A DNA stretch of 64,000 nt from Acidobacteriota bacterium (GTDB lineage: Bacteria > Acidobacteriota > Terriglobia > Acidiferrales > UBA7541), in contig JABCZN010000001.1 in NCBI GenBank assembly GCA_013289665.1, forward strand, positions 124,001 to 188,000, written 5' to 3'. Both the position numbers and the translations under genes were made by a program. Positions within the stretch are counted from its first letter, which is position 1. The number at the start of each line of letters is the position of its first letter. This document shows positions 8,235 through 16,116 of this stretch, piece by piece. Below the pieces are notes generated by a model. That model did no database searches. It saw nothing but the letters and a program-made list of their open reading frames with translations, and was not told where the DNA came from.

Positions 8235-8266
8235 AGAAAATCTCGCGCAACGCGCAGTCCGTCTTT

Positions 8267-8303
8267 TGCAGAGCGGCCGCCTTCCGAGGCGGGCGATTCT
8301 GCA
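8267..8303 (+). other. Two-tier hairpin between regulator and DCC gene
   Basis: TGCAGA (8267-8272) can pair with TCTGCA (8298-8303), enclosing CCGCCT (8277-8282) paired with AGGCGG (8287-8292) around a four-base loop. No T-run follows, so it is not a standard terminator. It may be an mRNA processing or stability element in the 123-nt spacer. Confidence 0.35.
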
Positions 8304-8357
8304 GAATGGCAACGCAGGACGCAAAGGGGGCAGTGTTCCGCAGAGAAAAGGCAGACC

Positions 8358-8777
8358 ATGATTTCCTTAGCGAATGAATACACAGATGGCAAAGGGCGAC
8401 ACGCGAAAGGCTGGCTCTTTTTTGACGCCGAGTGCGATTTCTGTACCCGAAGCGCCCGCTGGATCGCCCCCATCCTCGGCCGCCGTGGCATGGCCGTGGC
8501 TCCCCTCCAGGATCCCCGCGTGGGAGCGCTTCTTGGAATGAACAGGGATTTGCTGTTCAGAGAATTGCGATTCCTGCTGTCTGACGGAAAGAAGTATGGC
8601 GGCGCTGATGCCGTCGTCGCGGTCGCACGCGAAATCTGGTGGGCGCGCCCGCTGGCCTGGTTCGCAAAACTCCCGGGCGCGATGAAGCTCCTCGACTCCA
8701 GCTATCGCTGGGTCGCAGCACAACGAAGCTGCGCCGCGGCAAGCCACACCGAGTGCAGCGTCGCCAAGAAGGGATAG
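8358..8777 (+). CDS. DCC-family thiol-disulfide oxidoreductase-like protein (DUF393)
   Basis: This small protein of 139 aa has a thioredoxin-like fold and the family motif DxxCxxC near its N-terminus ([16 protein letters not shown]). The rest follows the DUF393 pattern, with [38 protein letters not shown]. Family members are thought to be redox-active, but the substrate is not known. The gene is third in a cassette with the SDR39U1-type epimerase and the GbsR-type regulator, a combination that hints at a membrane or redox stress role. It converges with bshA. Confidence 0.88.
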   Translation: MISLANEYTDGKGRHAKGWLFFDAECDFCTRSARWIAPILGRRGMAVAPLQDPRVGALLGMNRDLLFRELRFLLSDGKKYGGADAVVAVAREIWWARPLAWFAKLPGAMKLLDSSYRWVAAQRSCAAASHTECSVAKKG

Positions 8778-8836
8778 AGGCTTTCTGTGGCCTTGAACTT
8801 CGCGAGGGCGTACTTTCTCAGTCGGATGGGCGCCGT

Positions 8837-9982
8837 TCAGCGCGCGGCTTTGGCAGAGTAGTTGCTGGCGAGGACTTGTTCGTAATACTGTTCATACATA
8901 GGGATCACGTCGCTGGAGCAGAATTTTTTCTTGGCATTGATTCGGGCACGATGTCCCATCTCGCGGCCCCGGTCGGGACGCGAAAGCAGTTCGATCGCAT
9001 ATTTCGCCGCGGTCTTCACGTCTCCGGGTTCGACCAGGTACCCGTCGACACCGTGCACGATCACTTCTGGAACTCCGCCGGTATTCGTCGCAATTACCGG
9101 CACTTCGCACGCCATCGCCTCAAGCGCCGCAAGACCGAAGGATTCCAGTTGCGAGGGGAGCAGAAATAGATCCGCTTGCCCCAGTTTTTCCTTAATCCCG
9201 TTCTGCTTGCCCAAAAACAGCACGTCCTTTTCCACTCCGCGAGTGCGCGCCAGCGCTTCTGCGGGCTCGCGGTCCGGGCCGTCGCCAATCATCACCAGTC
9301 TTGCCGGCATTTTTTCGCGCACCTGCGCGAAAATCTCGATTGCGTCCAGAATGCGTTTCACCGGCCGGAAATTCGAAAGGTGCATCAGAATCGGCTCCCC
9401 ATCCGGCGCCCACTCTGCCCTCAGCTGAGGGTCCGGCTTCCGAATATAGAGGTCGCAGTTCACGAAATTCGGAATCACTTCGATCAGCCGCTTAATCCCG
9501 AATTCCGCAACCGTTTGTCGCAGCAAGTAGTTCGAAATCGAAGTCACCCCATCGCTCTGTTCAATCGAATACCGCGTGATCGGCAAAAAGTTGGGATTGT
9601 TCCCAACCAGGGTAATGTCGGTCCCATGCAGCGTCGTAATGAACGGCAGGCGTCGCGGCGCGGCCATCTGCCGGGCCAGCAACGCACTTACCGAATGCGG
9701 AATTGCGTAGTGCACATGCAAAATGTCCAGCGCTTCCTTCTCAAAGACTTCCAGCATTTTCACGGCGAGCGAAAGGGTATACGGCGAGTGGTCAAACAGG
9801 GGATAGGAAACCACCTCCGCCTGGTGGAAATGAATCCGCGGATCATTGGCATTCATTCGAATCGGCGGCGCATAGGTGATGAAATGCACCTCATGACCCC
9901 GGGCCGCCAGTTCCTGGCCAAGCTCCGTCGCCACGACTCCGGATCCCCCGTAGGTAGGATACCCTGTGATACCAATACGCAT
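8837..9982 (-). CDS. bshA: N-acetyl-alpha-D-glucosaminyl L-malate synthase
   Basis: This is a GT4 glycosyltransferase that joins N-acetylglucosamine to L-malate, the first step of bacillithiol synthesis. The chosen start ATG at 9982 gives 381 aa, the normal length, beginning MRIGITGYPTYGGSGVVATELG. Diagnostic segments are HVHYAIPHSVSALLA, LHGTDITLVG and NFVNCDLY. The GT4 nucleotide-sugar site reads QLESFGLAALEAMACEVPVIATNTGGVPEV. A long frame continues upstream but lies antisense to the SDR gene. bshB and bshC are not in the window. BshA in a diderm fits Acidobacteriota. Confidence 0.93.
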   Translation of the reverse strand: MRIGITGYPTYGGSGVVATELGQELAARGHEVHFITYAPPIRMNANDPRIHFHQAEVVSYPLFDHSPYTLSLAVKMLEVFEKEALDILHVHYAIPHSVSALLARQMAAPRRLPFITTLHGTDITLVGNNPNFLPITRYSIEQSDGVTSISNYLLRQTVAEFGIKRLIEVIPNFVNCDLYIRKPDPQLRAEWAPDGEPILMHLSNFRPVKRILDAIEIFAQVREKMPARLVMIGDGPDREPAEALARTRGVEKDVLFLGKQNGIKEKLGQADLFLLPSQLESFGLAALEAMACEVPVIATNTGGVPEVIVHGVDGYLVEPGDVKTAAKYAIELLSRPDRGREMGHRARINAKKKFCSSDVIPMYEQYYEQVLASNYSAKAAR

Positions 9983-10018
9983 AGGTGATGTGTGAACCGG
10001 TTCGTCCGCCAAACTGGC

Positions 10019-10044
10019 GTACCATGTTGCCTGCGGCATGGTAC
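10019..10044. promoter_or_regulatory. Inverted repeat between divergent bshA and SDR
   Basis: GTACCATG (10019-10026) and CATGGTAC (10037-10044) form a perfect 8-bp inverted repeat around a 10-nt centre. It sits in the 91-bp intergenic region between the divergent genes and could be an operator for one or both. Confidence 0.4.
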
Positions 10045-10073
10045 ACCGATTAGACGTAACGGGGAGAGGGAAC

Positions 10074-10838
10074 GTGACACGCCTGGCCGGAAAAAGCGCG
10101 GTGATCACAGGTGGGGGATCCGGCATAGGACAAGCCATCGCCCTGGCCTTTGCCCGCGAAGGGACGCTGGTAGCCGTAGCTGGCCGCCGGAGAGAAAAGC
10201 TGGACGAGACCCTGCGCCTTCTCGAGCAGGCTGGTTGTTCCGCACTGGCACTCGAATGTGACGTCACCATTGCAGCGGACACCCAGCGGGTGGTGAGATC
10301 CACGGAAGACGCCTTTGGAAAAGTGAATGTCCTGGTCAATAATGCCGGGGCGCTTAGCGTCTCGACAGTTGAAAGCATCTCCGAAAATGACTGGGACCGG
10401 GTAATGGCCACCAATGTTAAAGGACCCTTCCTGATGTCTCGCGCCGCGCTTCCCGCCATGCGCCGGGCCGGGGGCGGCTCCATCATCAATGTCGGCTCGG
10501 TTTTGGGGATCGTCGCCATCCGCGACCGCGCGGCCTATTGCGCCTCCAAGGGGGGAGTTACCATGCTCACCAAAGCCATGGCCCTCGATCACGCCCACGA
10601 CAATATCCGCGTGAACTGTCTCTGTCCCTCGATCGTTGAATCCGATATGACCCGAAACTTGTTCGCCCTAACCGAAGCAGGCCGGCAGGCCCGCGAAAGC
10701 CGCCTGGCTTCGATCCCACTAGGACGCTTCGGAAAGCCGGCCGATATCGCCGGCCTGGCCGTATTTCTGGCGTCTGAGGAATCCTCCTGGATGACCGGAA
10801 GCGTGATCCCCGTGGATGGTGGAGTGACCGCTTACTGA
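10074..10838 (+). CDS. SDR-family oxidoreductase
   Basis: This is a classical short-chain dehydrogenase of 254 aa. I chose GTG 10074 because GGGGAGAGGG stands just upstream and because the protein then begins at the canonical position. The cofactor site is TGGGSGIG near residue 14, followed by NNAG, the catalytic Ser in INVGSVLG and the YxxxK pattern YCASKGG. The tail WMTGSVIPVDGG is typical of FabG-like enzymes. The substrate cannot be read. It is followed after 15 nt by a PaaI-type thioesterase, suggesting a CoA-linked or ketoacyl pathway. Confidence 0.93.
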   Translation: MTRLAGKSAVITGGGSGIGQAIALAFAREGTLVAVAGRRREKLDETLRLLEQAGCSALALECDVTIAADTQRVVRSTEDAFGKVNVLVNNAGALSVSTVESISENDWDRVMATNVKGPFLMSRAALPAMRRAGGGSIINVGSVLGIVAIRDRAAYCASKGGVTMLTKAMALDHAHDNIRVNCLCPSIVESDMTRNLFALTEAGRQARESRLASIPLGRFGKPADIAGLAVFLASEESSWMTGSVIPVDGGVTAY

Positions 10839-10853
10839 AAGAGGCTGATCCGA

Positions 10854-11300
10854 ATGTCGCGAAAAATGACCCCGGAAGAGAAGCAGGCAACAGAACTTGT
10901 ACGCCGCCGCATGAAGGAGAGCCAATCCTCGGAACTTCTCGGTTTCGACGTGGAAAGCGTGCACGAAGGGCGAGCGATCTTTCGCCTCGACGTCCGCCCG
11001 CGCCACAAGCAGATTCATGGTGTGGTCCATGGCGGCATCCTGGCGGCGCTGGCAGACACGACCGCCGCAATCGCGGCCTACACCGTTATTCCCAAAGGCG
11101 TGGAGATCGCAACACTTGAATTGAAGATTAATTATCTGGAGCCGGTGCCCGGCGGCCGCGTGAGGGCGGATGCCCGCGTCTTGCGCAAGGGGCGCAACTT
11201 CATCGTCACGGAATGCGAGATTTTCAACGAAACCGGGACACTCGCGGCCAAGGCCCTGCTCACCTTTTCAGCGGCCGGGGATAATACACTCAGGAAGTAG
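10854..11300 (+). CDS. PaaI-family hotdog thioesterase
   Basis: This 148-aa hotdog-fold protein probably hydrolyses an acyl- or aryl-CoA thioester. The hotdog helix motif HGGILAALADTTAAIAAYT is clear around residue 60, followed by the beta strands IATLELKINYLEPVPGG and FIVTECEIFNETGTLAAKALLTF. The N-terminal 30 residues are a charged helix, as in many PaaI proteins. It follows the SDR gene by 15 nt, with GAGG ahead of the ATG, so the two are co-transcribed. It converges almost directly on the Hfq-like gene, with 4 nt between stops. Confidence 0.92.
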   Translation: MSRKMTPEEKQATELVRRRMKESQSSELLGFDVESVHEGRAIFRLDVRPRHKQIHGVVHGGILAALADTTAAIAAYTVIPKGVEIATLELKINYLEPVPGGRVRADARVLRKGRNFIVTECEIFNETGTLAAKALLTFSAAGDNTLRK

Positions 11301-11304
11301 ACGA

Positions 11305-11661
11305 TTACTCGTCGCCGCCCTGGGCGGACTCTTCTCCATCTTTATACACGTACTTGATGAAACGTTTGAAGACCATCAGATTCGGCGCCCCGCTGCGCGT
11401 CAGCTTGATGCAGTCGCGATCGTACCACTCGACCGCTCCGCGCAACTCTTCGCCTGTTTCCAGCACCACCACCATCGACGTGCGCCCCTGCATCTGTTTG
11501 ACCCAATAGAAGTTCTCCGCGTGCGTCACCTCGGGAGGCGCAGGCTTCTTACTTGGCACGGGCCCATTATTGTTGTGGGAGCTGCTGTTGTGCGAGGCGC
11601 GGGGTGGCGCCTGCTCCTTGACGTCCGCAAAACTGGGACGGTACATGCGGCGATTCACCAT
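11305..11661 (-). CDS. Hfq-like Sm-fold RNA-binding protein with disordered N-terminal extension
   Basis: The C-terminal 70 residues of this 118-aa protein follow the bacterial Sm fold. FYWVKQMQGRTSMVVVLETG is the helix and first strand, ELRGAVEWYDRDCIKLTRSG covers the Sm1 strands, and PNLMVFKRFIKYVYKD corresponds to the Sm2 motif, where Hfq has MVYKHAIS. The first 45 residues are Pro/Ser/Asn-rich and probably disordered, with a clear run of Asn, His and Ser. It may act as an RNA chaperone, but the Hfq Sm2 KH pair is altered to KR. I am fairly confident of the fold, less so of function. Confidence 0.75.
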   Translation of the reverse strand: MVNRRMYRPSFADVKEQAPPRASHNSSSHNNNGPVPSKKPAPPEVTHAENFYWVKQMQGRTSMVVVLETGEELRGAVEWYDRDCIKLTRSGAPNLMVFKRFIKYVYKDGEESAQGGDE

Positions 11662-11766
11662 GACTGCTCCTTAAACGGATTGGCAAGTTTCCTAACCGTG
11701 TGATGCAAGGCGCGGGCGTTGGGTTTCGTTTATTATGACGCGGCAGACGGAATAAAGATAGATGCC

Positions 11767-12891
11767 TCAGCGCGGAAGCGGCGAGGCACCGGGAGTCGGT
11801 GAGAGCGACGCGGCCAGCGCGTCCATCCCAAGCTGCCGGTTAAGATTCCGCCGGGCCCCCGAAGCGAGTTCGTCAATTCCGGAAATCGCGCGCATCACCC
11901 AGTTGGAGCTGACGCTCCGCGCGAGCGCTTGGAGTTCCTTAGCAAGGTGCGGATTGCGGAGTTGCGGCGACTTCAACCCGGCGTTCAATTCCAGTAGATC
12001 TGAAAGCAGACCATAGAAATCCGCGAGCAGATCCTCGTAGGGCGATTCGCGATCCTTCGCGAGCTGATTGGTGGCCGCGAAAAGCTGCGAAAATCCCTGC
12101 CCTCGCGCCGCATGTTCCAAAATCCGTAGAATTGCCTGCCGCCGCTCAACCACTGCTTGCACGTTCATCTCGCTGGCCAACCCCGGGCTGCCCTCCGAGA
12201 GTTGCGCCGCCAGCTTCACTTCACCAGATTTCAGGGTGCCTTTTGCCTTCAAAATGTTTTCGACTTCGGCCTGGGGCAGGGGGGCAAAATGAAATTGCAT
12301 GCAACGCGAAAGGATGGTGGGAAGCAGGTTGAACGGGGAAGGCGCCGTCAAAATCAGCGTTGCCGAACCCGGCGGCTCTTCCAGGATTTTCAGGAATACG
12401 TTGGACACGTCGGCGCGCATCGTTTCCACGCCGTCCAGGATAAACACGCGTCGCCGCCCCATCGGTTGAAAATAGGCCGCCCGCTGGACGGCGCGAAGTT
12501 GGCCAATGCGCAGCACGGGGCGCGCTACGGGACTTTTCAGCCTCACCGGATCCGGCACCATTACCCACACATCCGGGTGGCTCTGCAGGATCAGCGGTAC
12601 GCGCTCCACGGTCGCCGCGTCCGCGCTCTCCCCGCGCTCCGCGAGCCCTCGCGCGATTAAGTCGTCCAGGTCAGCCAGCTGCCCGATGCGCTGGCAAGTG
12701 GCGCATTCCCCGCAGAAGTCGTCCTTAAGCCGTTCGCAGTTCGCGGCTTGCGCAAACATCCTCGCCAGCGTGAATTTCCCCACGCCCCGGGGCCCGGTGA
12801 AGAGCATCGCATGGGGCACGCGCTCCGCTCGCAACGCGCCGCGCAGGGCCGCAACCATCGCCTCGTTGCCCAGAAATTCAGAGAATCCCAT
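11767..12891 (-). CDS. holB: DNA polymerase III subunit delta prime
   Basis: This is the clamp-loader delta prime subunit. The 374-aa protein has an AAA+ N-terminus with GPRGVGKFTLARMFAQAANC (Walker A, residues about 33-40) and a four-cysteine zinc module (C-x8-C-x2-C-x2-C, ending CGECATCQ). Sensor 1 and SRC-type regions follow (EEPPGSATLILTAPSPFNLLPTILSRC). A helical C-terminal domain with a less conserved tail finishes it. It starts 3 nt after the tmk stop, the common tmk-holB pairing. Confidence 0.93.
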   Translation of the reverse strand: MGFSEFLGNEAMVAALRGALRAERVPHAMLFTGPRGVGKFTLARMFAQAANCERLKDDFCGECATCQRIGQLADLDDLIARGLAERGESADAATVERVPLILQSHPDVWVMVPDPVRLKSPVARPVLRIGQLRAVQRAAYFQPMGRRRVFILDGVETMRADVSNVFLKILEEPPGSATLILTAPSPFNLLPTILSRCMQFHFAPLPQAEVENILKAKGTLKSGEVKLAAQLSEGSPGLASEMNVQAVVERRQAILRILEHAARGQGFSQLFAATNQLAKDRESPYEDLLADFYGLLSDLLELNAGLKSPQLRNPHLAKELQALARSVSSNWVMRAISGIDELASGARRNLNRQLGMDALAASLSPTPGASPLPR

Positions 12892-12894
12892 CGC

Positions 12895-13590
12895 TCAGCC
12901 TTTCCGCCAGCTCTCCAGCAAAGGTTTTACGGCTTGCAGCGATTCCCGCGCGATATCTTCCGGCACTCGCAGCCCATTGTTCGCGGAATCGTAGCACTGA
13001 ATCGTGGCCCAGGGACGGCTGCGCGACATCATGTCGTACATCTCCGCCGCATCTTCCAGATGCCGCAGGTTTTGTTCCAGGATATCGTGCGTCGCGGCGG
13101 TGTACTTGCGCTCGCTTTTCTTTGCCACCAGCTTCTGCGCCTGGCTTGGCGGCACCCGCAGGTACAGGATCATATTCTCTCTCGGCAGTCCGTAGATGGA
13201 ATATTCCAGATGCTCAATCCACCGCAGGAATTCCGCCCTCTTCTCGGGCTTCGCCAGGGCCACCTGGTGGGCAAGGTTCGAGCCGATGTAGCGGTCAACG
13301 AGCACAATCTTCCCTTCGTTGAGAGACGTTTCCAGCCTTGACTTAGCCTCGAACCGGTCGCCGGCGTAGAGCATCGCCGTGAAATGAGGGTCCACGCTCT
13401 CGAGCGGCCCGAAATCCCCGTTCAGGAACTTCCCCACCATCGTCCCAAACCAGGATTCGTACTGGGGAAATCCGGTGGAATAAACCTTGTAGCCGAGGCC
13501 TTGGAGTGAGTGTTCGAGGAGCTTGGCCTGCGTCTGTTTTCCGCTACCGTCGATGCCTTCGATAGCAATCAGCAATCCGCGTGTTGTCAT
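12895..13590 (-). CDS. tmk: Thymidylate kinase
   Basis: The enzyme phosphorylates dTMP to dTDP. The chosen ATG at 13590 gives 231 aa, somewhat longer than the usual 205-215. The P-loop reads EGIDGSGKQTQAKLL; the residue after the Walker lysine is Gln, not the usual Ser or Thr. The DRY-type motif appears as DRYIGSNLAHQVALAKPEKR, and the LID-type region YTAATHDILEQNLRHLEDAAEMYDMM ends the core. It is directly upstream of holB (3 nt). The open frame extends 13 codons further upstream without homology. Confidence 0.93.
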   Translation of the reverse strand: MTTRGLLIAIEGIDGSGKQTQAKLLEHSLQGLGYKVYSTGFPQYESWFGTMVGKFLNGDFGPLESVDPHFTAMLYAGDRFEAKSRLETSLNEGKIVLVDRYIGSNLAHQVALAKPEKRAEFLRWIEHLEYSIYGLPRENMILYLRVPPSQAQKLVAKKSERKYTAATHDILEQNLRHLEDAAEMYDMMSRSRPWATIQCYDSANNGLRVPEDIARESLQAVKPLLESWRKG

Positions 13591-13738
13591 GTCTCGGGTT
13601 CTTGGCAGGCGTAGACCCACCAGCGCCACACAGTGTATCGGCTGACAGAGCGGCCTGCAATGGCCTCCAGGTTGAGGGGCTGGCCGCGCCCCGCGCAGGG
13701 AAGTCGTCGCCGCATGTTAGGATTTTACCGGCACTCCG

Positions 13739-14449
13739 ATGGCGACCACCCCAACAATCCGCGAAAACTTTCACAACGTCCGCGAGAAAATCGAAATGGC
13801 CGCGCTCCGTGCCTCCAGAAAACCCCAAGAGATTGTTCTGATCGCCGTTTCTAAAACGCATCCCGCGGGCGCGATTCGCGAAGCCTATGACGTCGGTCTC
13901 CGCCACTTTGGCGAAAACCGCGTTCAGGAATGGGAAGGGAAGCTAAGCGCGCTGGCGGATCTTCGGGCTACCTGGCACCTCATCGGCCACCTGCAGAGCA
14001 ACAAGGCTGCTCGCGCCGCGAAGGTCTTCCACTCCGTCGATTCGGTCGATGATTGGTCGCTGGCTCAGCGGCTTGACCGCGCACAGGCGGAGAAAGGAAC
14101 TGGCGAAAAGCTTCGTGTCCTCATCGAAGTGCACATGGGCGGTGAAGAAACAAAAAGCGGCGTTTCTGAGGCGGATTCGCCGGAACTTGCGGAACGCCTT
14201 CTTGCATTCGCTCATCTCGAACTCGCAGGCTTGATGTGCATCCCTCCGTTCCGGGATAATCCCGACGAAGTCCGCCCGTTTTTCGAGAGGCTGCGAAAGC
14301 TGAAGCAACAACTGGAGGCGCGCATTGCCCGGCCGCTCCCCACTCTGTCGATGGGGATGTCCCACGATTTCGAAGCCGCGATTCTGGAAGGCTCCACGGA
14401 AGTTCGCATTGGCACGGCGATTTTCGGTACCCGTCCGAAGAATCCTTGA
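13739..14449 (+). CDS. yggS: YggS-family pyridoxal phosphate homeostasis protein
   Basis: This is a 236-aa TIM-barrel PLP-binding protein (PLPBP family) that buffers free pyridoxal phosphate and has no known enzyme activity. The PLP lysine is in LIAVSKTHPAGAIREAYDVGLRHFGENRVQE, followed by WHLIGHLQSNKAARAAKVFHSVDS. The phosphate site is LSMGMSHDFEAAILEGSTEVRIGTAIFG. All family motifs are in place. It diverges from tmk and precedes the old yellow enzyme gene by 39 nt in the same direction. Confidence 0.95.
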   Translation: MATTPTIRENFHNVREKIEMAALRASRKPQEIVLIAVSKTHPAGAIREAYDVGLRHFGENRVQEWEGKLSALADLRATWHLIGHLQSNKAARAAKVFHSVDSVDDWSLAQRLDRAQAEKGTGEKLRVLIEVHMGGEETKSGVSEADSPELAERLLAFAHLELAGLMCIPPFRDNPDEVRPFFERLRKLKQQLEARIARPLPTLSMGMSHDFEAAILEGSTEVRIGTAIFGTRPKNP

Positions 14450-14488
14450 ATCTAACGAAGTGAATCCGACGAATGCTTGGGAGAATCT

Positions 14489-15547
14489 ATGACGCTTTTT
14501 GCGCCGTTAGAGCTGCGAGAGTTGCAATTGAAAAACAGGATTGCCGTTTCGCCCATGTGCGAATACTCGGCCAAGGACGGGCATCCCGGCAGCTGGCACC
14601 TGGTGCATCTTGGCAGCCGCGCGGTCGGAGGCGCTGCGCTCGTGATGACCGAGGCTACTGCGGTGCAGTCCATCGGCCGCATCTCGCCCTCTGACACCGG
14701 CATCTATCTCGACGCCCACATCGAGCCGTGGAGGGCCATCGCTGATTTTGTGCGTGATCAGGGCGCGATCCCCGGCATGCAACTGGCACACGCCGGCAGA
14801 AAGGGAAGCACCGCCGCACCTTGGCTCGGCGGAGGGAAAGTTCCGCTGAATGAATGCGGCTGGGTACCCGTGGCCCCGAGCGCCGTGGCATTTGATACCA
14901 ACTACCCAGAGCCTAGAGAACTCACCGTCGGAGAAATTGACCAGATTGTCGAGGACTTCCGAACCGCCGCACATCGCGCTCTGGCCGCGGGTTTCCAGGT
15001 GGCAGAGCTCCACGCCGCCCATGGCTACCTGGCTCATCAATTTCTCTCCCCACTGTCCAATTTCCGCACCGACGAATACGGGGGCAGCTTTGAGAATCGC
15101 GCGCGTTTTCCCCTGCGCATTGCGCAAGCTGTGCGCGAAATCTGGCCGGAAAAGTGGCCGCTGTTTGTCCGCATCTCCGCCACCGACTGGAAGGAAGGCG
15201 GCTGGGATTTGCAGCAGAGCATCGAGCTTTGCAAACGATTTAAGGCTCTGGGCATCGATTTGGTGGATGTTTCAAGCGGCGGCCTGGTCCCCAATGTGAA
15301 AATTCCTGTGGGCCCCGGCTACCAGGTGAAGTTTGCTGCCGCGATCCGCTATGAAGCGGGCATCCCCACCGGCGCGGTGGGAATGCTCACGGACCCCGCG
15401 CAAGTCGAAACAATCCTGACGACGGAGCAGGCCGATCTTGTCTTTCTAGCCAGGGAACTGCTGCGCGATCCCTACTGGCCGCGCCGCGCGGCGCAGGAAC
15501 TCGGCGCCAAGCTAACACCGCCGCTGCAATACCAACGCGCCTGGTAG
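14489..15547 (+). CDS. NADH:flavin oxidoreductase, old yellow enzyme family (YqjM-like)
   Basis: This 352-aa FMN-dependent ene-reductase reduces activated C=C bonds. I chose the ATG at 14489, with GGGAGA just ahead; a TTG 12 nt upstream is also in frame. Features are NRIAVSPMCEYSAKDGHPG with the YqjM-type cysteine of SPMCEYS, HLGSRAVGGAALVMTEATAV, and the active-site HAAHGYLAHQFLSPLSNFRTDEYGGS. The C-terminal phosphate site is GAVGMLTDPAQVE. The natural substrate is unknown. It lies downstream of yggS with a short gap. Confidence 0.94.
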   Translation: MTLFAPLELRELQLKNRIAVSPMCEYSAKDGHPGSWHLVHLGSRAVGGAALVMTEATAVQSIGRISPSDTGIYLDAHIEPWRAIADFVRDQGAIPGMQLAHAGRKGSTAAPWLGGGKVPLNECGWVPVAPSAVAFDTNYPEPRELTVGEIDQIVEDFRTAAHRALAAGFQVAELHAAHGYLAHQFLSPLSNFRTDEYGGSFENRARFPLRIAQAVREIWPEKWPLFVRISATDWKEGGWDLQQSIELCKRFKALGIDLVDVSSGGLVPNVKIPVGPGYQVKFAAAIRYEAGIPTGAVGMLTDPAQVETILTTEQADLVFLARELLRDPYWPRRAAQELGAKLTPPLQYQRAW

Positions 15548-15765
15548 AATCTTCTCTCCTCCATTTCTCGGGCACCGCGCATTTGTAAGTGAGCGAAACC
15601 CTTCAAAAACGTGTCATCCTTAGCCTATCCGACAAGGATGGGCGAGGGGCCCGACCTAGTCTCCGCGCGAGAACTTGAGTTTCCTGCGAAGCGGAGTGAG
15701 TGATAGGCATTATTTTTCTTGAGAAAGGCTGTAGTGCAAGAAAATTCAACTGGGTCTTGTAAACG

Positions 15766-16071
15766 ATGAGTTTCCTTGAAATCTCCGAAGACCCCACCCG
15801 CGGCACGCTGACTCTCAACGTCCGAGTCCAGCCCCGCGCTAGCAAAAACGAAATCGCCGGCGCCCTCGGCGGGGCGCTGAAAATTCGTCTCTGCGCTCCG
15901 GCAGTTGAAAACCGAGCCAATGAATCCCTGGTCGCTTTGCTCTCCGATCTTTTGAAAACCCCGAAATCCGCTGTTAGAATCCAGAGCGGCGAACGCAGTC
16001 GCAACAAACGTGTGGAGATTCTCGGCGTCACCCGGCAGCAGATTCTCGATCTCCTTCGCCAAGACGCATAG
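15766..16071 (+). CDS. DUF167 / YggU-family protein
   Basis: This conserved small protein of 101 aa has unknown biochemical role. The family pattern VRVQPRASKNEIAG, then LKIRLCAPAVENRANESLVALLSDLLKTPKSAVRIQSGERSRNKRVEI, is complete. In many bacteria the gene travels with yggS and a membrane gene; here yggS is about 1.3 kb upstream, with the old yellow enzyme gene between. A 218-nt spacer precedes it, with no clear promoter, in which I see only degraded-looking repeat-like sequence. Confidence 0.9.
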   Translation: MSFLEISEDPTRGTLTLNVRVQPRASKNEIAGALGGALKIRLCAPAVENRANESLVALLSDLLKTPKSAVRIQSGERSRNKRVEILGVTRQQILDLLRQDA

Positions 16072-16116
16072 CTGCCGCGTTCAAAATCCTTTGCACCACG
16101 GGCAGGAATTCCGTTC

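Noticed and set aside
9983..10519. N-terminal extension of bshA
   Set aside because: The extension is antisense to the SDR gene, and BshA proteins start at the chosen Met.
15600..15760. Possible interspersed repeat between the OYE and DUF167 genes
   Set aside because: It looks repeat-like, but I found no second copy in the window, so I do not list it as a repeat.
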